A DNA stretch of 51,722 bases from Candidatus Magnetocorallium paracelense (GTDB lineage Bacteria; Nitrospirota; Thermodesulfovibrionia; Thermodesulfovibrionales; Magnetobacteriaceae), in contig JAREWP010000019.1 of assembly GCA_029001845.1 (NCBI GenBank), positions 1-51,722 of the forward strand, written 5' to 3'. How positions within the stretch are numbered: position 1 is the first letter of the stretch; each line of letters opens with the position of its first letter. The translations under genes and the position numbers were made by a program. Of this stretch, positions 25,746-34,284 are shown in pieces. The notes under the pieces were generated by a model that was not told the origin of the DNA, ran no database searches, and saw only the letters and a list, made by a program, of their open reading frames with translations.

Positions 25746-26501
25746 ATGATGAAAGATAACACATACAATATAAAAACACCTGTTTTCGAAGGTCCTCTAG
25801 ATCTTTTATTGTCGCTAATAAGAGATAACAAGATTGATATATACGATATACCAATAGCTTTCATTACAAGCCGGTATCTTCAGTATTTACAGATAATGGA
25901 AGAGTTGAATCTGAATATCGCAGGCGATTTTATAGTCATGGCTTCTACGCTTGTATATATTAAATCACGTATGTTGCTGCCTGTAGAGGAACAGGGAGAA
26001 GACGAAGATATGGAGGACCCTCGCACCGAACTGGTGCAACAACTGATCGAATACCGCTCGTATAAAGAAGCTGCCTTCACCCTTAAGGAGAAGGAAAGCG
26101 AGTGGAACAGTATTTTTAGTCGAGAAGAAACGCCGGAGATCGATTTCGAGGAGCCGGAGAACAGCGAAAATATCTATCTCGATGTTAGTCTATATGACCT
26201 TTTAAAGGTCTTTAAGGAAATACTCGACAGAGCACCGCCGGAAACAAGATATGTTTATAAAGAGACTTTTAACATCAACGATAAAATAACTGAGATCAGG
26301 GAAAAGCTTGTTACTGAAAAAACTTTCAGATTTGACGTACTTTTTGCGAACTGTCAATCGCGCCGGGAATTAATAGTCACATTTCTGGCTCTGTTAGAGG
26401 CAGTAAAGACGGGATTGGTACATATTTATCAAAAAAAAGAGTTCGACTCAATCTGGATCCTGCATCCGGAGAGCGACAGGGAGAGTATTGAAAATGCATA
26501 A
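25746..26501 (+). CDS. scpA: Segregation and condensation protein A
   Basis: ScpA is the kleisin subunit that bridges SMC heads in the chromosome condensation complex. The 251-residue protein is normal length. Visible hallmarks are YNIKTPVFEGPLDLLLSLI at the N-terminus (SMC neck binding), DIYDIPIAFITSRYLQYL, AGDFIVMASTLVYIKSRMLL, and the C-terminal winged-helix segment SRRELIVTFLALLEAVKTGL. Usually scpB follows; here the downstream gene is a TPR lipoprotein starting inside the scpA stop region (ATGCATAA). Start is at the first of two consecutive ATGs; the second is possible. Confidence 0.95.
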   Translation: MMKDNTYNIKTPVFEGPLDLLLSLIRDNKIDIYDIPIAFITSRYLQYLQIMEELNLNIAGDFIVMASTLVYIKSRMLLPVEEQGEDEDMEDPRTELVQQLIEYRSYKEAAFTLKEKESEWNSIFSREETPEIDFEEPENSENIYLDVSLYDLLKVFKEILDRAPPETRYVYKETFNINDKITEIREKLVTEKTFRFDVLFANCQSRRELIVTFLALLEAVKTGLVHIYQKKEFDSIWILHPESDRESIENA

Positions 26502-27201
26502 AATTTTAATCCATATAACAGCTTTGCTCGTCCTGGCCTCATGCGCTACAATGGAACATGATATGATGCACAGAATGGCTGAGGCTCACTACAAGATAGG
26601 ATTGGCTAAATTAAACAGTAATGAGATACAGGGAGCATTTGTCGAATTCAATAAGGCGATAGATTTAAATCCGAATGATAAAAGATACCATAATGTCCTT
26701 GGTCTGGTATATTTACGTCTTGAGTATTATGATAAGGCAGAGGAAGCTTTTAAAAACGCCATAAGCCTCGATTCCGAATTCTCTGAGGCGCACAATAATC
26801 TTGGAGTCGTATATGCTGCGGCTTCCAAGACGGAGAAGTCCGTTGAAGCGTTCAAAAAAGCTCTGGCGAATCCGTTTTATGTATCGTCAACGCGTGCTTA
26901 TAATAATCTGGGGAAATCTCTATATATGTTAGGAAGGCATGAAGAGTCGATTAACTCTTTTAAGGAGTCTCTGAAAAGGTCACCGGAGTTTCACCTGCCA
27001 TTTTACGGTTTGGCTCTTTCTTATAATGCACTGGGCCGTTATGAATATGCCTATCAAGCTATTGCCAAAGCCATAAAGTACGATCCTGTGTATAAAGGAG
27101 ATATCGATCGGGCAAGAGCTGATTGGGACGGAAAGAAGCTAATGACGTCCGGTCAAGAGAACAATGATATTCTGGATTACCTTGATATTCTGAATTATTA
27201 A
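26494..27201 (+). CDS. TPR lipoprotein (PilF/PilW-like)
   Basis: A 235-residue lipoprotein. The signal MHKILIHITALLVLASC ends in a lipobox with Cys17. Tetratricopeptide repeats follow in tandem, for example YKIGLAKLNSNEIQGAFVEF, LGLVYLRLEYYDKAEEAF and LGVVYAAASKTEKSVEAF, at least five in all. Single-protein TPR lipoproteins such as PilF help assemble type IV pilus secretins, but the neighbourhood has no pilus genes, so this role is only a possibility. It overlaps the scpA stop by eight bases (ATGCATAA), implying translational coupling. I prefer the ATG at 26494 to a TTG at 26488. Confidence 0.85.
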   Translation: MHKILIHITALLVLASCATMEHDMMHRMAEAHYKIGLAKLNSNEIQGAFVEFNKAIDLNPNDKRYHNVLGLVYLRLEYYDKAEEAFKNAISLDSEFSEAHNNLGVVYAAASKTEKSVEAFKKALANPFYVSSTRAYNNLGKSLYMLGRHEESINSFKESLKRSPEFHLPFYGLALSYNALGRYEYAYQAIAKAIKYDPVYKGDIDRARADWDGKKLMTSGQENNDILDYLDILNY

Positions 27202-27210
27202 AAATCGACT

Positions 27211-27389
27211 ATCTGTTCACAGAGGTCTGATATCCCATCGGAGGTCAGTTTATGGCAAGAGACTATTTTGCTACTTATTTGACAGTGTAGAAACTGCAAT
27301 GCCTTGATAAAATGCTTAAACTTAACAGATATCTGCTACAACTATTCACAAAAACAAACCTCAGATCCCTGATCCCTGTGAACTGTTAC
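27211..27389. repeat. GTTCACAG repeat family, copy between convergent genes
   Basis: About 179 bases with ends CTGTTCACAGAGGTCTGA and CCCTGATCCCTGTGAACTGT. It fills almost the whole gap between the convergent TPR lipoprotein and 3D-domain genes, so it may serve as a two-way terminator. Confidence 0.65.
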
Positions 27390-27393
27390 AAAA

Positions 27394-28104
27394 TCACGTA
27401 GGAGTATCGGGCTTCCATGCTACGCGTGCATGCTTAAGCAATTTCTGCTTACTGCCTGCATTTGTTGTTTGTTTCGATTGAATCTTGCGAACAATAATGA
27501 CTTCAAGATTTTTCACTCCGAACTGTAAGGCTTCATTCCTGGTGGGATAAAAAATGTCTATTCTGTTACCCTTTATTTTCCCTCCCCTGTCTTCGGCGCT
27601 GAACCAACCCATACCTTTAATAAATACTTTACTTCCAAAGGGGATCACTCTCGTATCGACTGCAATTACTCCCCACCTTGCAATTGTCATCGTTGCCGTT
27701 CTTCCATCCCTCCATTTACTGACATTTATACTTCCGGCGTCATTGGAATAGGCTGTTGCAACAATCTTCCTTTCTTCGCCTAATCCTACGGACACTAAAA
27801 TATCCTTTATTCTCTCATATGTATCATTTTCTTCTTGAAGTATGCCATTACCAGGTGAATCATCTATTGTCAGGTTTTCGTCACGACTATTCTCTGCCTT
27901 TACCTGCATTTTTTTGCTCTTCAGGTTATCTTTGTCTACATCCAGTGTCTCTATCAATTCGCTGTCTCTTTTGTTATTATAATCCGAAACTCCATTATTT
28001 TTGTCAGAGATATAGAAAGCGCCACCAATAATTGTCAGAAGCGAGATAAAAAATGAAAAACGAAAAACAAAATAGTTTCCGGATAATTTCAGGTTTTTAA
28101 TCAT
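27394..28104 (-). CDS. 3D-domain (MltA/YabE-like) exported protein
   Basis: A protein of about 236 residues with an N-terminal membrane anchor (FRFSFFISLLTIIGGAFYIS), a low-complexity charged linker, and a C-terminal 3D domain. The three catalytic-type aspartates are visible in IAVDTRVIPFGSKVFI, SAEDRGGKIKGNRID and RIDIFYPTRNEAL. This double-psi barrel occurs in lytic transglycosylases and resuscitation-type cell-wall enzymes, so it likely cuts peptidoglycan at the membrane surface. The start is uncertain: I use the ATG at 28104, while a GTG at 28164 would add 20 residues. It is convergent with the TPR lipoprotein gene. Confidence 0.8.
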   Translation of the reverse strand: MIKNLKLSGNYFVFRFSFFISLLTIIGGAFYISDKNNGVSDYNNKRDSELIETLDVDKDNLKSKKMQVKAENSRDENLTIDDSPGNGILQEENDTYERIKDILVSVGLGEERKIVATAYSNDAGSINVSKWRDGRTATMTIARWGVIAVDTRVIPFGSKVFIKGMGWFSAEDRGGKIKGNRIDIFYPTRNEALQFGVKNLEVIIVRKIQSKQTTNAGSKQKLLKHARVAWKPDTPT

Positions 28105-28268
28105 AGTTCCGTAATTTTTCACTCCATAAAAGTATATATAAATCAATACTTCTATATAAAACACTATTTAAACAGATTGTGTCTGTATCATAGGATACTT
28201 CTCTTTGATGAGGAGATTTAATGAAGGCCCTGTTCAGGAGTTGTTTTGCGCAGAGTTTTATGTAATCC

Positions 28269-28501
28269 AAAAACAGCTATCAGCTATCAGCTATCAGCGG
28301 TCAGCTTTCAGCTTAGGAAAGAATTGATGTTATGCCAATAAACTAAAAAAAGCAATCAGCTGTCAGCAGTCAGCTAAGGAAAATCAAAGTGTTATGTTAA
28401 ACACAGCGCTCACCTAAAAGTGATGTGCAAGTTTGGATGTAAACGTTTAAAACAGAGAGCTGACTGCTGATAGCTGATGGCTGATTGCTAAATGTTTTTT
28501 T
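28269..28501. repeat. CAGTCAGC repeat family, copy 3 (partly duplicated)
   Basis: Two left ends in a row (from 28269 and from about 28345) and one right end (GCTGACTGCTGATAGCTGAT then AAATGTTTTTTTT to 28501). The left end carries the 7-base unit CAGCTAT repeated. It abuts the 3' end of the multihaem cytochrome gene and may be its terminator. Confidence 0.7.
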
Positions 28502-28504
28502 TAG

Positions 28505-30433
28505 TTATTGATCGGCCGTTACAGGCGGATTAAGCAATGAGGATTCATCTGGATTATGCAGGACGATTCCTTTATTGAATTTGTACTCTTTCAGTTGCTT
28601 TTTTGAAAGTTTATTTAATGAATTGTCTCTTTTTTCAAGCTCCTTTTTCAAAGCCCTTGTAAGGGAGAGATACTTTTCATAGGTCTTCACATCGACCTTT
28701 ATGGAGAAATCTCCGGGAATTTTCCATCTGTCCCGCATATGAAGCCACGAGGCGAAGTCCTCCGTCTTAAAGCCGGCCATTCGCTTTATTTCAGTCGTAT
28801 TTTTCAGGCCCTCGATCCTGAGTCCCTTAGAATCCGCCACAATCCTGTGTTCCCCCTTAAATGGTTCGGCGCCATAGTTGTCGTAAAATTCCCATGAAGA
28901 GCTCGATACCTGTCCTTTGCCTGTATGACAGGATTCGCATTCTCTCCCTCTGCCGTAAGGATGAGAGGCCTGTTCGATCTGAAACCACAAGAGGTGTTTA
29001 TTGTTTGCAGGAAGATCGTCAAATGTCCCTACAATATAGTAAGCATCGGCTGTCTCGCCTTCGGGCCATCTGAACTTAACCGAAGATGATGGAGGGATAT
29101 CATATTTGAAATTACCGAGGCTGTGAGGCCATATTTTGTAGGGACGCCATATCCCGTTCTGATCCTTGAGCAGAACAGGAGGTTTCTGCATGCCATAGTA
29201 AAGAGAATACTTTTTAAAGGGGTTCGGCTGCTTCGCCACAATACCGGGGCCCCAGACAGTGAGTTGGTAGCCCCTGAGTTCAGCGATATGACATGAAGCG
29301 CAGTCCATATTTTTATGGATGCTTCTCCCGTGAGCCTCTTCAATTTCTATATGACAGTCTCTGCATGTGGCTTTACGTTCGATATCTCCCATCCCCTTTT
29401 CGCCTGTCAAATGGCAATCCACGCAGTGGATATCTTTTTCATAATGAACATCGGGCGTCATGCCGGGAGGCACTGAATAGTCACCCCCTATATAGGTTTC
29501 TCCCCGTCTGGACTGCATGGCTCCCGGGTGACAAATACTGGTTCCCCTGCCGAATCCGGCGCAGCTCTCGGATTTCGGTATTTTTGTAAATGAGTGAACG
29601 CCTTCCTCATTGCTTGGAGTATAATGACAATCCAGACAACCGGCATGGCAGACATTACAAAATTTCTGTTTTGCTCCTGCCTGTTCTCTTGTAAAGGGAA
29701 CGTTTAGAGATTTCATGATTTCTTCTGTATTATTAAAGGAAAGAGCGGCGCTTTTTAATTCGTTACCAGGTGGGAGGTCTGCGAATGATGGCCCGCAGTT
29801 ATGGGGACCATATGGTTCAATCCAGTTTTTCATAAAACGTTGTCTGTAATTAATTCCCATAACCGTTTTTGAGAACTGTTCCAGTTCGTTAGGATGGCAT
29901 GGTTTTTTACTACAGGTTTTTTCGGCGATCTCCGGATCGAAATTAAATGTATCGGGGTCTCTGTCATGCCAGAGGATATTCCTGATATCTTCATAGAAAT
30001 ACAGATATCCCGCCTCTTCCACTTTTGGAAGAAGTTCGTAAATCCTGTTATCTCCCGTAGGCAGGAGGGGATCGGTGGTATACTCCAGACGATTCAGTCT
30101 GCTGCCGTCTTCGCCCACAAAAACCGCCTTTAACATCCCCTTATGAGCTTTCTCTTTATCTTCTGCCCTTCCATCGCCTAAATGACAATCCCTGCACTCA
30201 ATGTAGCGATGCTTACTCTGTGTTCGGACCATTTCATTGGTAACATAAAACTCCTGGAAGCCCGACTTCTCTAGGGCAGTCTTATCTCCGTGACATCGAA
30301 CACATTCGGTTGAGGAATCTTTCCACGATCTGTATCCCAGTAAGGAAAAGAGAAGAACAGCCTGAAATATAAAAAAAATAATGAGCTTGCCTGAAAAATG
30401 AGAGCTTAAATAGCCAAGAGTAAATGATTTCAT
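28505..30433 (-). CDS. Membrane-anchored multihaem cytochrome c
   Basis: A 642-residue protein with an N-terminal hydrophobic helix (about residues 17-34) that probably stays as an anchor. I count eight CxxCH haem motifs: CVRCH, CRDCH, CNVCH, CLDCH, CVDCH, CRDCH, CASCH and CESCH. There is also CSKKPCH (CX4CH) and an isolated SICH near a further Cys, which may be an extra unconventional site. The distal residues lie in the periplasm. It ends the minus-strand cluster, 75 bases after the 1124-residue coiled-coil gene. Such cytochromes shuttle electrons from the quinone pool to periplasmic acceptors; the partner is unknown. No strong ribosome site is visible at the ATG. Confidence 0.82.
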   Translation of the reverse strand: MKSFTLGYLSSHFSGKLIIFFIFQAVLLFSLLGYRSWKDSSTECVRCHGDKTALEKSGFQEFYVTNEMVRTQSKHRYIECRDCHLGDGRAEDKEKAHKGMLKAVFVGEDGSRLNRLEYTTDPLLPTGDNRIYELLPKVEEAGYLYFYEDIRNILWHDRDPDTFNFDPEIAEKTCSKKPCHPNELEQFSKTVMGINYRQRFMKNWIEPYGPHNCGPSFADLPPGNELKSAALSFNNTEEIMKSLNVPFTREQAGAKQKFCNVCHAGCLDCHYTPSNEEGVHSFTKIPKSESCAGFGRGTSICHPGAMQSRRGETYIGGDYSVPPGMTPDVHYEKDIHCVDCHLTGEKGMGDIERKATCRDCHIEIEEAHGRSIHKNMDCASCHIAELRGYQLTVWGPGIVAKQPNPFKKYSLYYGMQKPPVLLKDQNGIWRPYKIWPHSLGNFKYDIPPSSSVKFRWPEGETADAYYIVGTFDDLPANNKHLLWFQIEQASHPYGRGRECESCHTGKGQVSSSSWEFYDNYGAEPFKGEHRIVADSKGLRIEGLKNTTEIKRMAGFKTEDFASWLHMRDRWKIPGDFSIKVDVKTYEKYLSLTRALKKELEKRDNSLNKLSKKQLKEYKFNKGIVLHNPDESSLLNPPVTADQ

Positions 30434-30508
30434 AAGGAAGTTAGTGCGTATTCAGTAAAGGGAAAACAAAGGCTGAAGTGTAATAGAATAGAATGCTTGG
30501 GGGAATTT

Positions 30509-33500
30509 CTACCCCATATCGCCTCTCTTTTCCCATAAATCCTGGAGTTGTCTGAACTTCTCTTCTGCTTCATTCTTTTCCTTAAGATTTCTCTCTGCCA
30601 TCTCTTTCGTCTTTTTAATTTCCTTTTCCATCTCTTCAAACTTATTTTTCAGCATATCGTCTCCTGCATATCTGAGAAGTTCCATTTTCAGCTCGTCATT
30701 TTCCGATTCCAGCCTGCGGAGATGGCCGTAAAGAGTATCCAGTGTATTCATAAGCTTTGACTCCACTCTGTCGGAGATATCTTTTTCATTACTGTATGCA
30801 TTCATCAGTTTCTTTATTGAAAAGTACATCCCGTTAAGCAGATCGTTCAGTCTTTTGTCGCTTTCACGAAGGGCCTCTCTTATCCCGGAGATATCTTTGT
30901 CTCTGTCTCCCTTATGCTCTGCATCGAGCTTACGCATCTCTTTGTTGCTGCTTTCGAAGTATCTTTTCAATTCGTCAATAGAGTTGTTTAGGGAAGAGTG
31001 AGTCTTTCCCACAGCAGATGAGACCTCTTTTACAATTCCCACTGTCGTCCGTTCCATTTGTTCCGATATTTTTGGCAACTGCCTGTCCAGCAGATCTTTT
31101 AAAGAATCCACGCCTTTATCATTCGACGTAAGCTGCCTGGCAATGATTTCCTCTACTTTACCTGTGAAATCGGATAGAGAGGAAGACAACATCGATTTCG
31201 TTTCCTTATCAATATTTGCAACGTTTCTTGTAAGGCTTTCCGATGATGCAGTGAATTTTTCGATGAGCCCGTTAAACTGTCCTTCGATAATTCCTTTGAG
31301 GTGCTCACTCTGTCTGGAATCGTTTCTCATCTGTTTGTCTGCATTGGATTCGATATCCTTCTTCACATCTGTCAAAGCGTTTAAAAGCTGAATAGACGCC
31401 TGGTCCGCCAGCTCACGCTCCTTGTTGGAAGAGGCGGATAGTTTTTTAACCATAAAAAACATACTCGATATAATTTCATGTTGTTCTGCCTGACGATCCT
31501 GCAATGACTGTTTAAGCTCCTTTAACTCATCCTTAAAAACGTTGTTTTTTGAGACCTCGTCCATTGTCAGCCTGAGCTGAGTCGTAATATCACCGATTGT
31601 TTCGCTAATTGCTGTTTTGGTGATATTCTCGATGACTCCGCTAATATTCTTTGAAGATTCAGAGGTTGATTTGAGCATCTCTTTTATTGTACCTAATTCA
31701 ATGTCAAGAGTCTCCCTGATCGTTTTGCTCTGTTCCCCGGCTTCGGCAATGTGCCGCTCTTTTAATTTCGACAACTCCTCCTTTAAATGTTCTGTCTGCA
31801 CCAGAGACGCCTTTATCTGATCTTTCATATTGGCTTCCATGTATTTCTTCAAGTCCGCCGTGGATCTGTGTAAAAGAAGCTTTGCCGTTTTTTCTACAAC
31901 AGAGACTCTTCTCTCGGCTTCAGAGGAAGACTGATCCAATTTTTCAAGAAATTCCGCTAAAACAGCTTCCACAACGCCTTTGGTCGTCTCGTTCTGCTCG
32001 CTGCCTTTTTTGTGTATAAACTCCCTGATTTGGGCAATCTCTCCTTTTATGATACTTTTTTGAGAATCATCCATTTTCAGGCGGTTTTCCAACAATTCGT
32101 TTATATGTCTTTTCAATTCGATAGTCGATCTGTCAAGGGTCAGTTTAGCGGACTTCTCGACTTCTTTAAGGCCCTCCTCCATTCTGAATGTCGATATATC
32201 GATCTTTCCAGAAATATCGTTCAGGCTTTTTTCCAATACTTCTTTTACCAACTCCTCACGTTCATCTTTACCTTTTGTAATGAGCTTCTTTATTTCCACG
32301 ATCTCATTATTCAGGACAAGTTTAAGCTCATCCTCTTTTTTGTCGCTTCCTTCAAAACACTTGCCTATATACTCCCTTAACTCGACAACAGAGGCCTTTA
32401 CTTTTTCAATCGTATCTTTGTCTCTCTCTCTGAGGTTATCCATCATCGAAGCTTTGACTGTATTCAAACTCTCCGAAATACCGGGAATTTGATCTTCCAA
32501 AATGGCAATCATTGCTTTAAGAAACTCCTTTTGTACTGACATCTCCTTTTCGACCAAAGGGGCGATTCCCTTATCTACATTAGAGAGAGTCTCCAAAACT
32601 TCCTGAATCTGATTTTTCAATCCCTCAGTCGATTCGTTTAAGGTCGAGTGCGAAATATCCCGAATTTCTGCAAGTTGTTTATCTATACCGGATGCAGATA
32701 CTTCCAGCTTCTCCGATATAGCGGCCAACTCCTTTTCAACAACTCCGCTTAACAGGTCGTTCTGTTTCGTTATACTCTCTCCCAAAATTCCGGTCAGCTC
32801 GTTTAACTTCGTACCGATATCCTCTCTGTTTGTATCAACTGATTGCATCGTTTTTTTTATATTTTCATCTATATAACTCTTTACTTCTTCAATTACCTCA
32901 CTGTGCTCGTCTCCCCTCTTTTCAAGCATCTCCTTTATACCGGATATCTCCGTCCGTAATGTCGACTTTGACAACTCTTCGATTTCGGTAAGTTTTTCGT
33001 TCAAATCGGATGAAGATCCATCCAGTCTTTCTGATATGGCAGTCAATTCTTTTCTTACAACTCCGCTTATCATATCGTTCTGTTTTATTATACTTTCTCC
33101 CAAAATTCCGGCCAATTCATTTAATTTTTCACCAATCTCCTCTTTGCTCGTTTCAACGGATTGCATAGGCTTTATTATCGTTTCGTTTATATACTTCTTT
33201 ACTTCTTCAACGACCTCTTTATGCTCATCACCCCTCTTGTTAAGGAGCTCTTTAATGCCGGATATTTCAGTCTCTAAACTCGACTTCGACGTCTCTTCGA
33301 TCTCTGCAAGTTTCTCGTTCATCCCCGACGTCGATCCCTCCAGTTTTTCCGATATGGCTTCCAGTTTATTTTCTACAACTCCGCTTATCATATCGTTCTG
33401 TTTAATGATACTCTCTCCTAAAATACCGGCCAGTTCGTTTAATTTATTATTAATTTCCTCTTTTCCCGTTTCTACGGATTGCAAAGGTTTTATTACGATT

Positions 33501-33883
33501 TCGTTTATATATCTCTTTACTTCTTCCGTCACCTCTTTATGTTCGTCGCCTCTCTTGCTTAGCATATCCTTTATTTCGTCTATATTGGCCTGTAATACTA
33601 AGGTGTGATTTTTTTCTTCTTCCCTGCTCGGTGCTATAATATCCGTTATCTCATCAACAGATTTTTTAATGCGCTCTTCCGTGGATTCTCCAAGTCCGGA
33701 AATAGCCTCCTCGATCTTCCCGGTTTCTTTTGCCATATTATCGGAAACAATGCCGGACAACTCCCTTTTCATCAGATTTTTTATAAAATCGCTTAGCCTG
33801 TCCTCGATACTGTCGGCTATCTCTTCCGATAACCTGTTGATGAGAGTTCTGCTTACTATATCTATATATAATTCATCGCTCAT
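30509..33883 (-). CDS. 1124-residue repetitive coiled-coil protein
   Basis: A very long soluble protein with no signal peptide or membrane helix. Residues 1-45 (YIDIVSRTLINRLSEEIADS) resemble the start of the 396-residue protein at 38892-40082. Residues 101-418 comprise three copies of a 106-residue unit with RGDEH at 111, 217 and 323 and KLNELAGILGESI shared among them. The remainder is heptad-rich coiled coil with weaker repeats (LKEL, REFIHKK) and ends in a charged coil. Such proteins act as scaffolds or filaments. The ATG has AGGTGAT eight bases upstream. The gap before it (33884-34284) contains long inverted repeats, so it may be a separate transcript. Confidence 0.7.
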   Translation of the reverse strand: MSDELYIDIVSRTLINRLSEEIADSIEDRLSDFIKNLMKRELSGIVSDNMAKETGKIEEAISGLGESTEERIKKSVDEITDIIAPSREEEKNHTLVLQANIDEIKDMLSKRGDEHKEVTEEVKRYINEIVIKPLQSVETGKEEINNKLNELAGILGESIIKQNDMISGVVENKLEAISEKLEGSTSGMNEKLAEIEETSKSSLETEISGIKELLNKRGDEHKEVVEEVKKYINETIIKPMQSVETSKEEIGEKLNELAGILGESIIKQNDMISGVVRKELTAISERLDGSSSDLNEKLTEIEELSKSTLRTEISGIKEMLEKRGDEHSEVIEEVKSYIDENIKKTMQSVDTNREDIGTKLNELTGILGESITKQNDLLSGVVEKELAAISEKLEVSASGIDKQLAEIRDISHSTLNESTEGLKNQIQEVLETLSNVDKGIAPLVEKEMSVQKEFLKAMIAILEDQIPGISESLNTVKASMMDNLRERDKDTIEKVKASVVELREYIGKCFEGSDKKEDELKLVLNNEIVEIKKLITKGKDEREELVKEVLEKSLNDISGKIDISTFRMEEGLKEVEKSAKLTLDRSTIELKRHINELLENRLKMDDSQKSIIKGEIAQIREFIHKKGSEQNETTKGVVEAVLAEFLEKLDQSSSEAERRVSVVEKTAKLLLHRSTADLKKYMEANMKDQIKASLVQTEHLKEELSKLKERHIAEAGEQSKTIRETLDIELGTIKEMLKSTSESSKNISGVIENITKTAISETIGDITTQLRLTMDEVSKNNVFKDELKELKQSLQDRQAEQHEIISSMFFMVKKLSASSNKERELADQASIQLLNALTDVKKDIESNADKQMRNDSRQSEHLKGIIEGQFNGLIEKFTASSESLTRNVANIDKETKSMLSSSLSDFTGKVEEIIARQLTSNDKGVDSLKDLLDRQLPKISEQMERTTVGIVKEVSSAVGKTHSSLNNSIDELKRYFESSNKEMRKLDAEHKGDRDKDISGIREALRESDKRLNDLLNGMYFSIKKLMNAYSNEKDISDRVESKLMNTLDTLYGHLRRLESENDELKMELLRYAGDDMLKNKFEEMEKEIKKTKEMAERNLKEKNEAEEKFRQLQDLWEKRGDMG
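32630..33583 (-). repeat. Three tandem 318-bp coding repeats
   Basis: Residues 101-206, 207-312 and 313-418 of the coiled-coil protein are homologous units of exactly 106 residues. Copies one and two share long identical words (KLNELAGILGESIIKQNDMI), while copy three is more diverged, which orders the duplications. Confidence 0.75.
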
Positions 33884-33969
33884 TTCTCATATCACCTCAT
33901 AAAAGTTGTAATAGTTGCCTTCTAGTTTCGGGATAAACGTCCATGACCCTCCAAGCATGAAAATGGTTA

Positions 33970-34055
33970 GAAGTAGCAGTGATGTCCTGCCAGAACAAGG
34001 TGGTGTTTGAGTTTACGAGTTTCAGCTTGTTCTGGCAGGACATCACTGCTACTTC
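33970..34055. repeat. 30-bp perfect inverted repeat
   Basis: The arms 33970-33999 (GAAGTAGCAGTGATGTCC...) and 34026-34055 are exact complements around a 26-base loop. Each side is flanked by a diverged direct repeat, TAAACGTCCATGACC (33934) and CAAATGTCCATGATC (34083). The arms could form a very stable RNA stem that blocks read-through between the kinase and the 1124-residue coiled-coil gene. Confidence 0.7.
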
Positions 34056-34143
34056 CGGCACGATATCAATCTATTTTCGGAGCAAATGTCCATGATCTTT
34101 CGGGTCACAACTAAGCATAAAAAAAGTAGTAGACAGTTTTTAG

Positions 34144-34219
34144 TCCTAATCTTACTCTTAATTCTACTTTGTCTTATTACTCAAAAAGCAACATTTATCA
34201 ATTAAGAATAAGATTAGGA
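34144..34219. repeat. 20-bp inverted repeat with one mismatch
   Basis: TCCTAATCTTACTCTTAATT (34144-34163) pairs with 34200-34219 with one mismatch. It is AT-rich and lies directly downstream of the kinase gene (minus strand), where it could help terminate. A similar sequence lies near 11660-11690. Confidence 0.55.
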
Positions 34220-34284
34220 ACATATCAAAGCATTATATTCCGGTTCGTTGCAGCCAATTTTCATTATCACGAAAAATCCATTTT

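Noticed and set aside
27554-28031. Plus-strand frames opposite the 3D-domain gene
   Set aside because: Antisense to recognisable 3D-domain motifs, no start signals.
30548-33902. Many plus-strand frames opposite the 1124-aa coiled-coil gene
   Set aside because: They are antisense to a repetitive, strongly biased gene, rich in Ser/Phe/Leu, with no ribosome sites or families.
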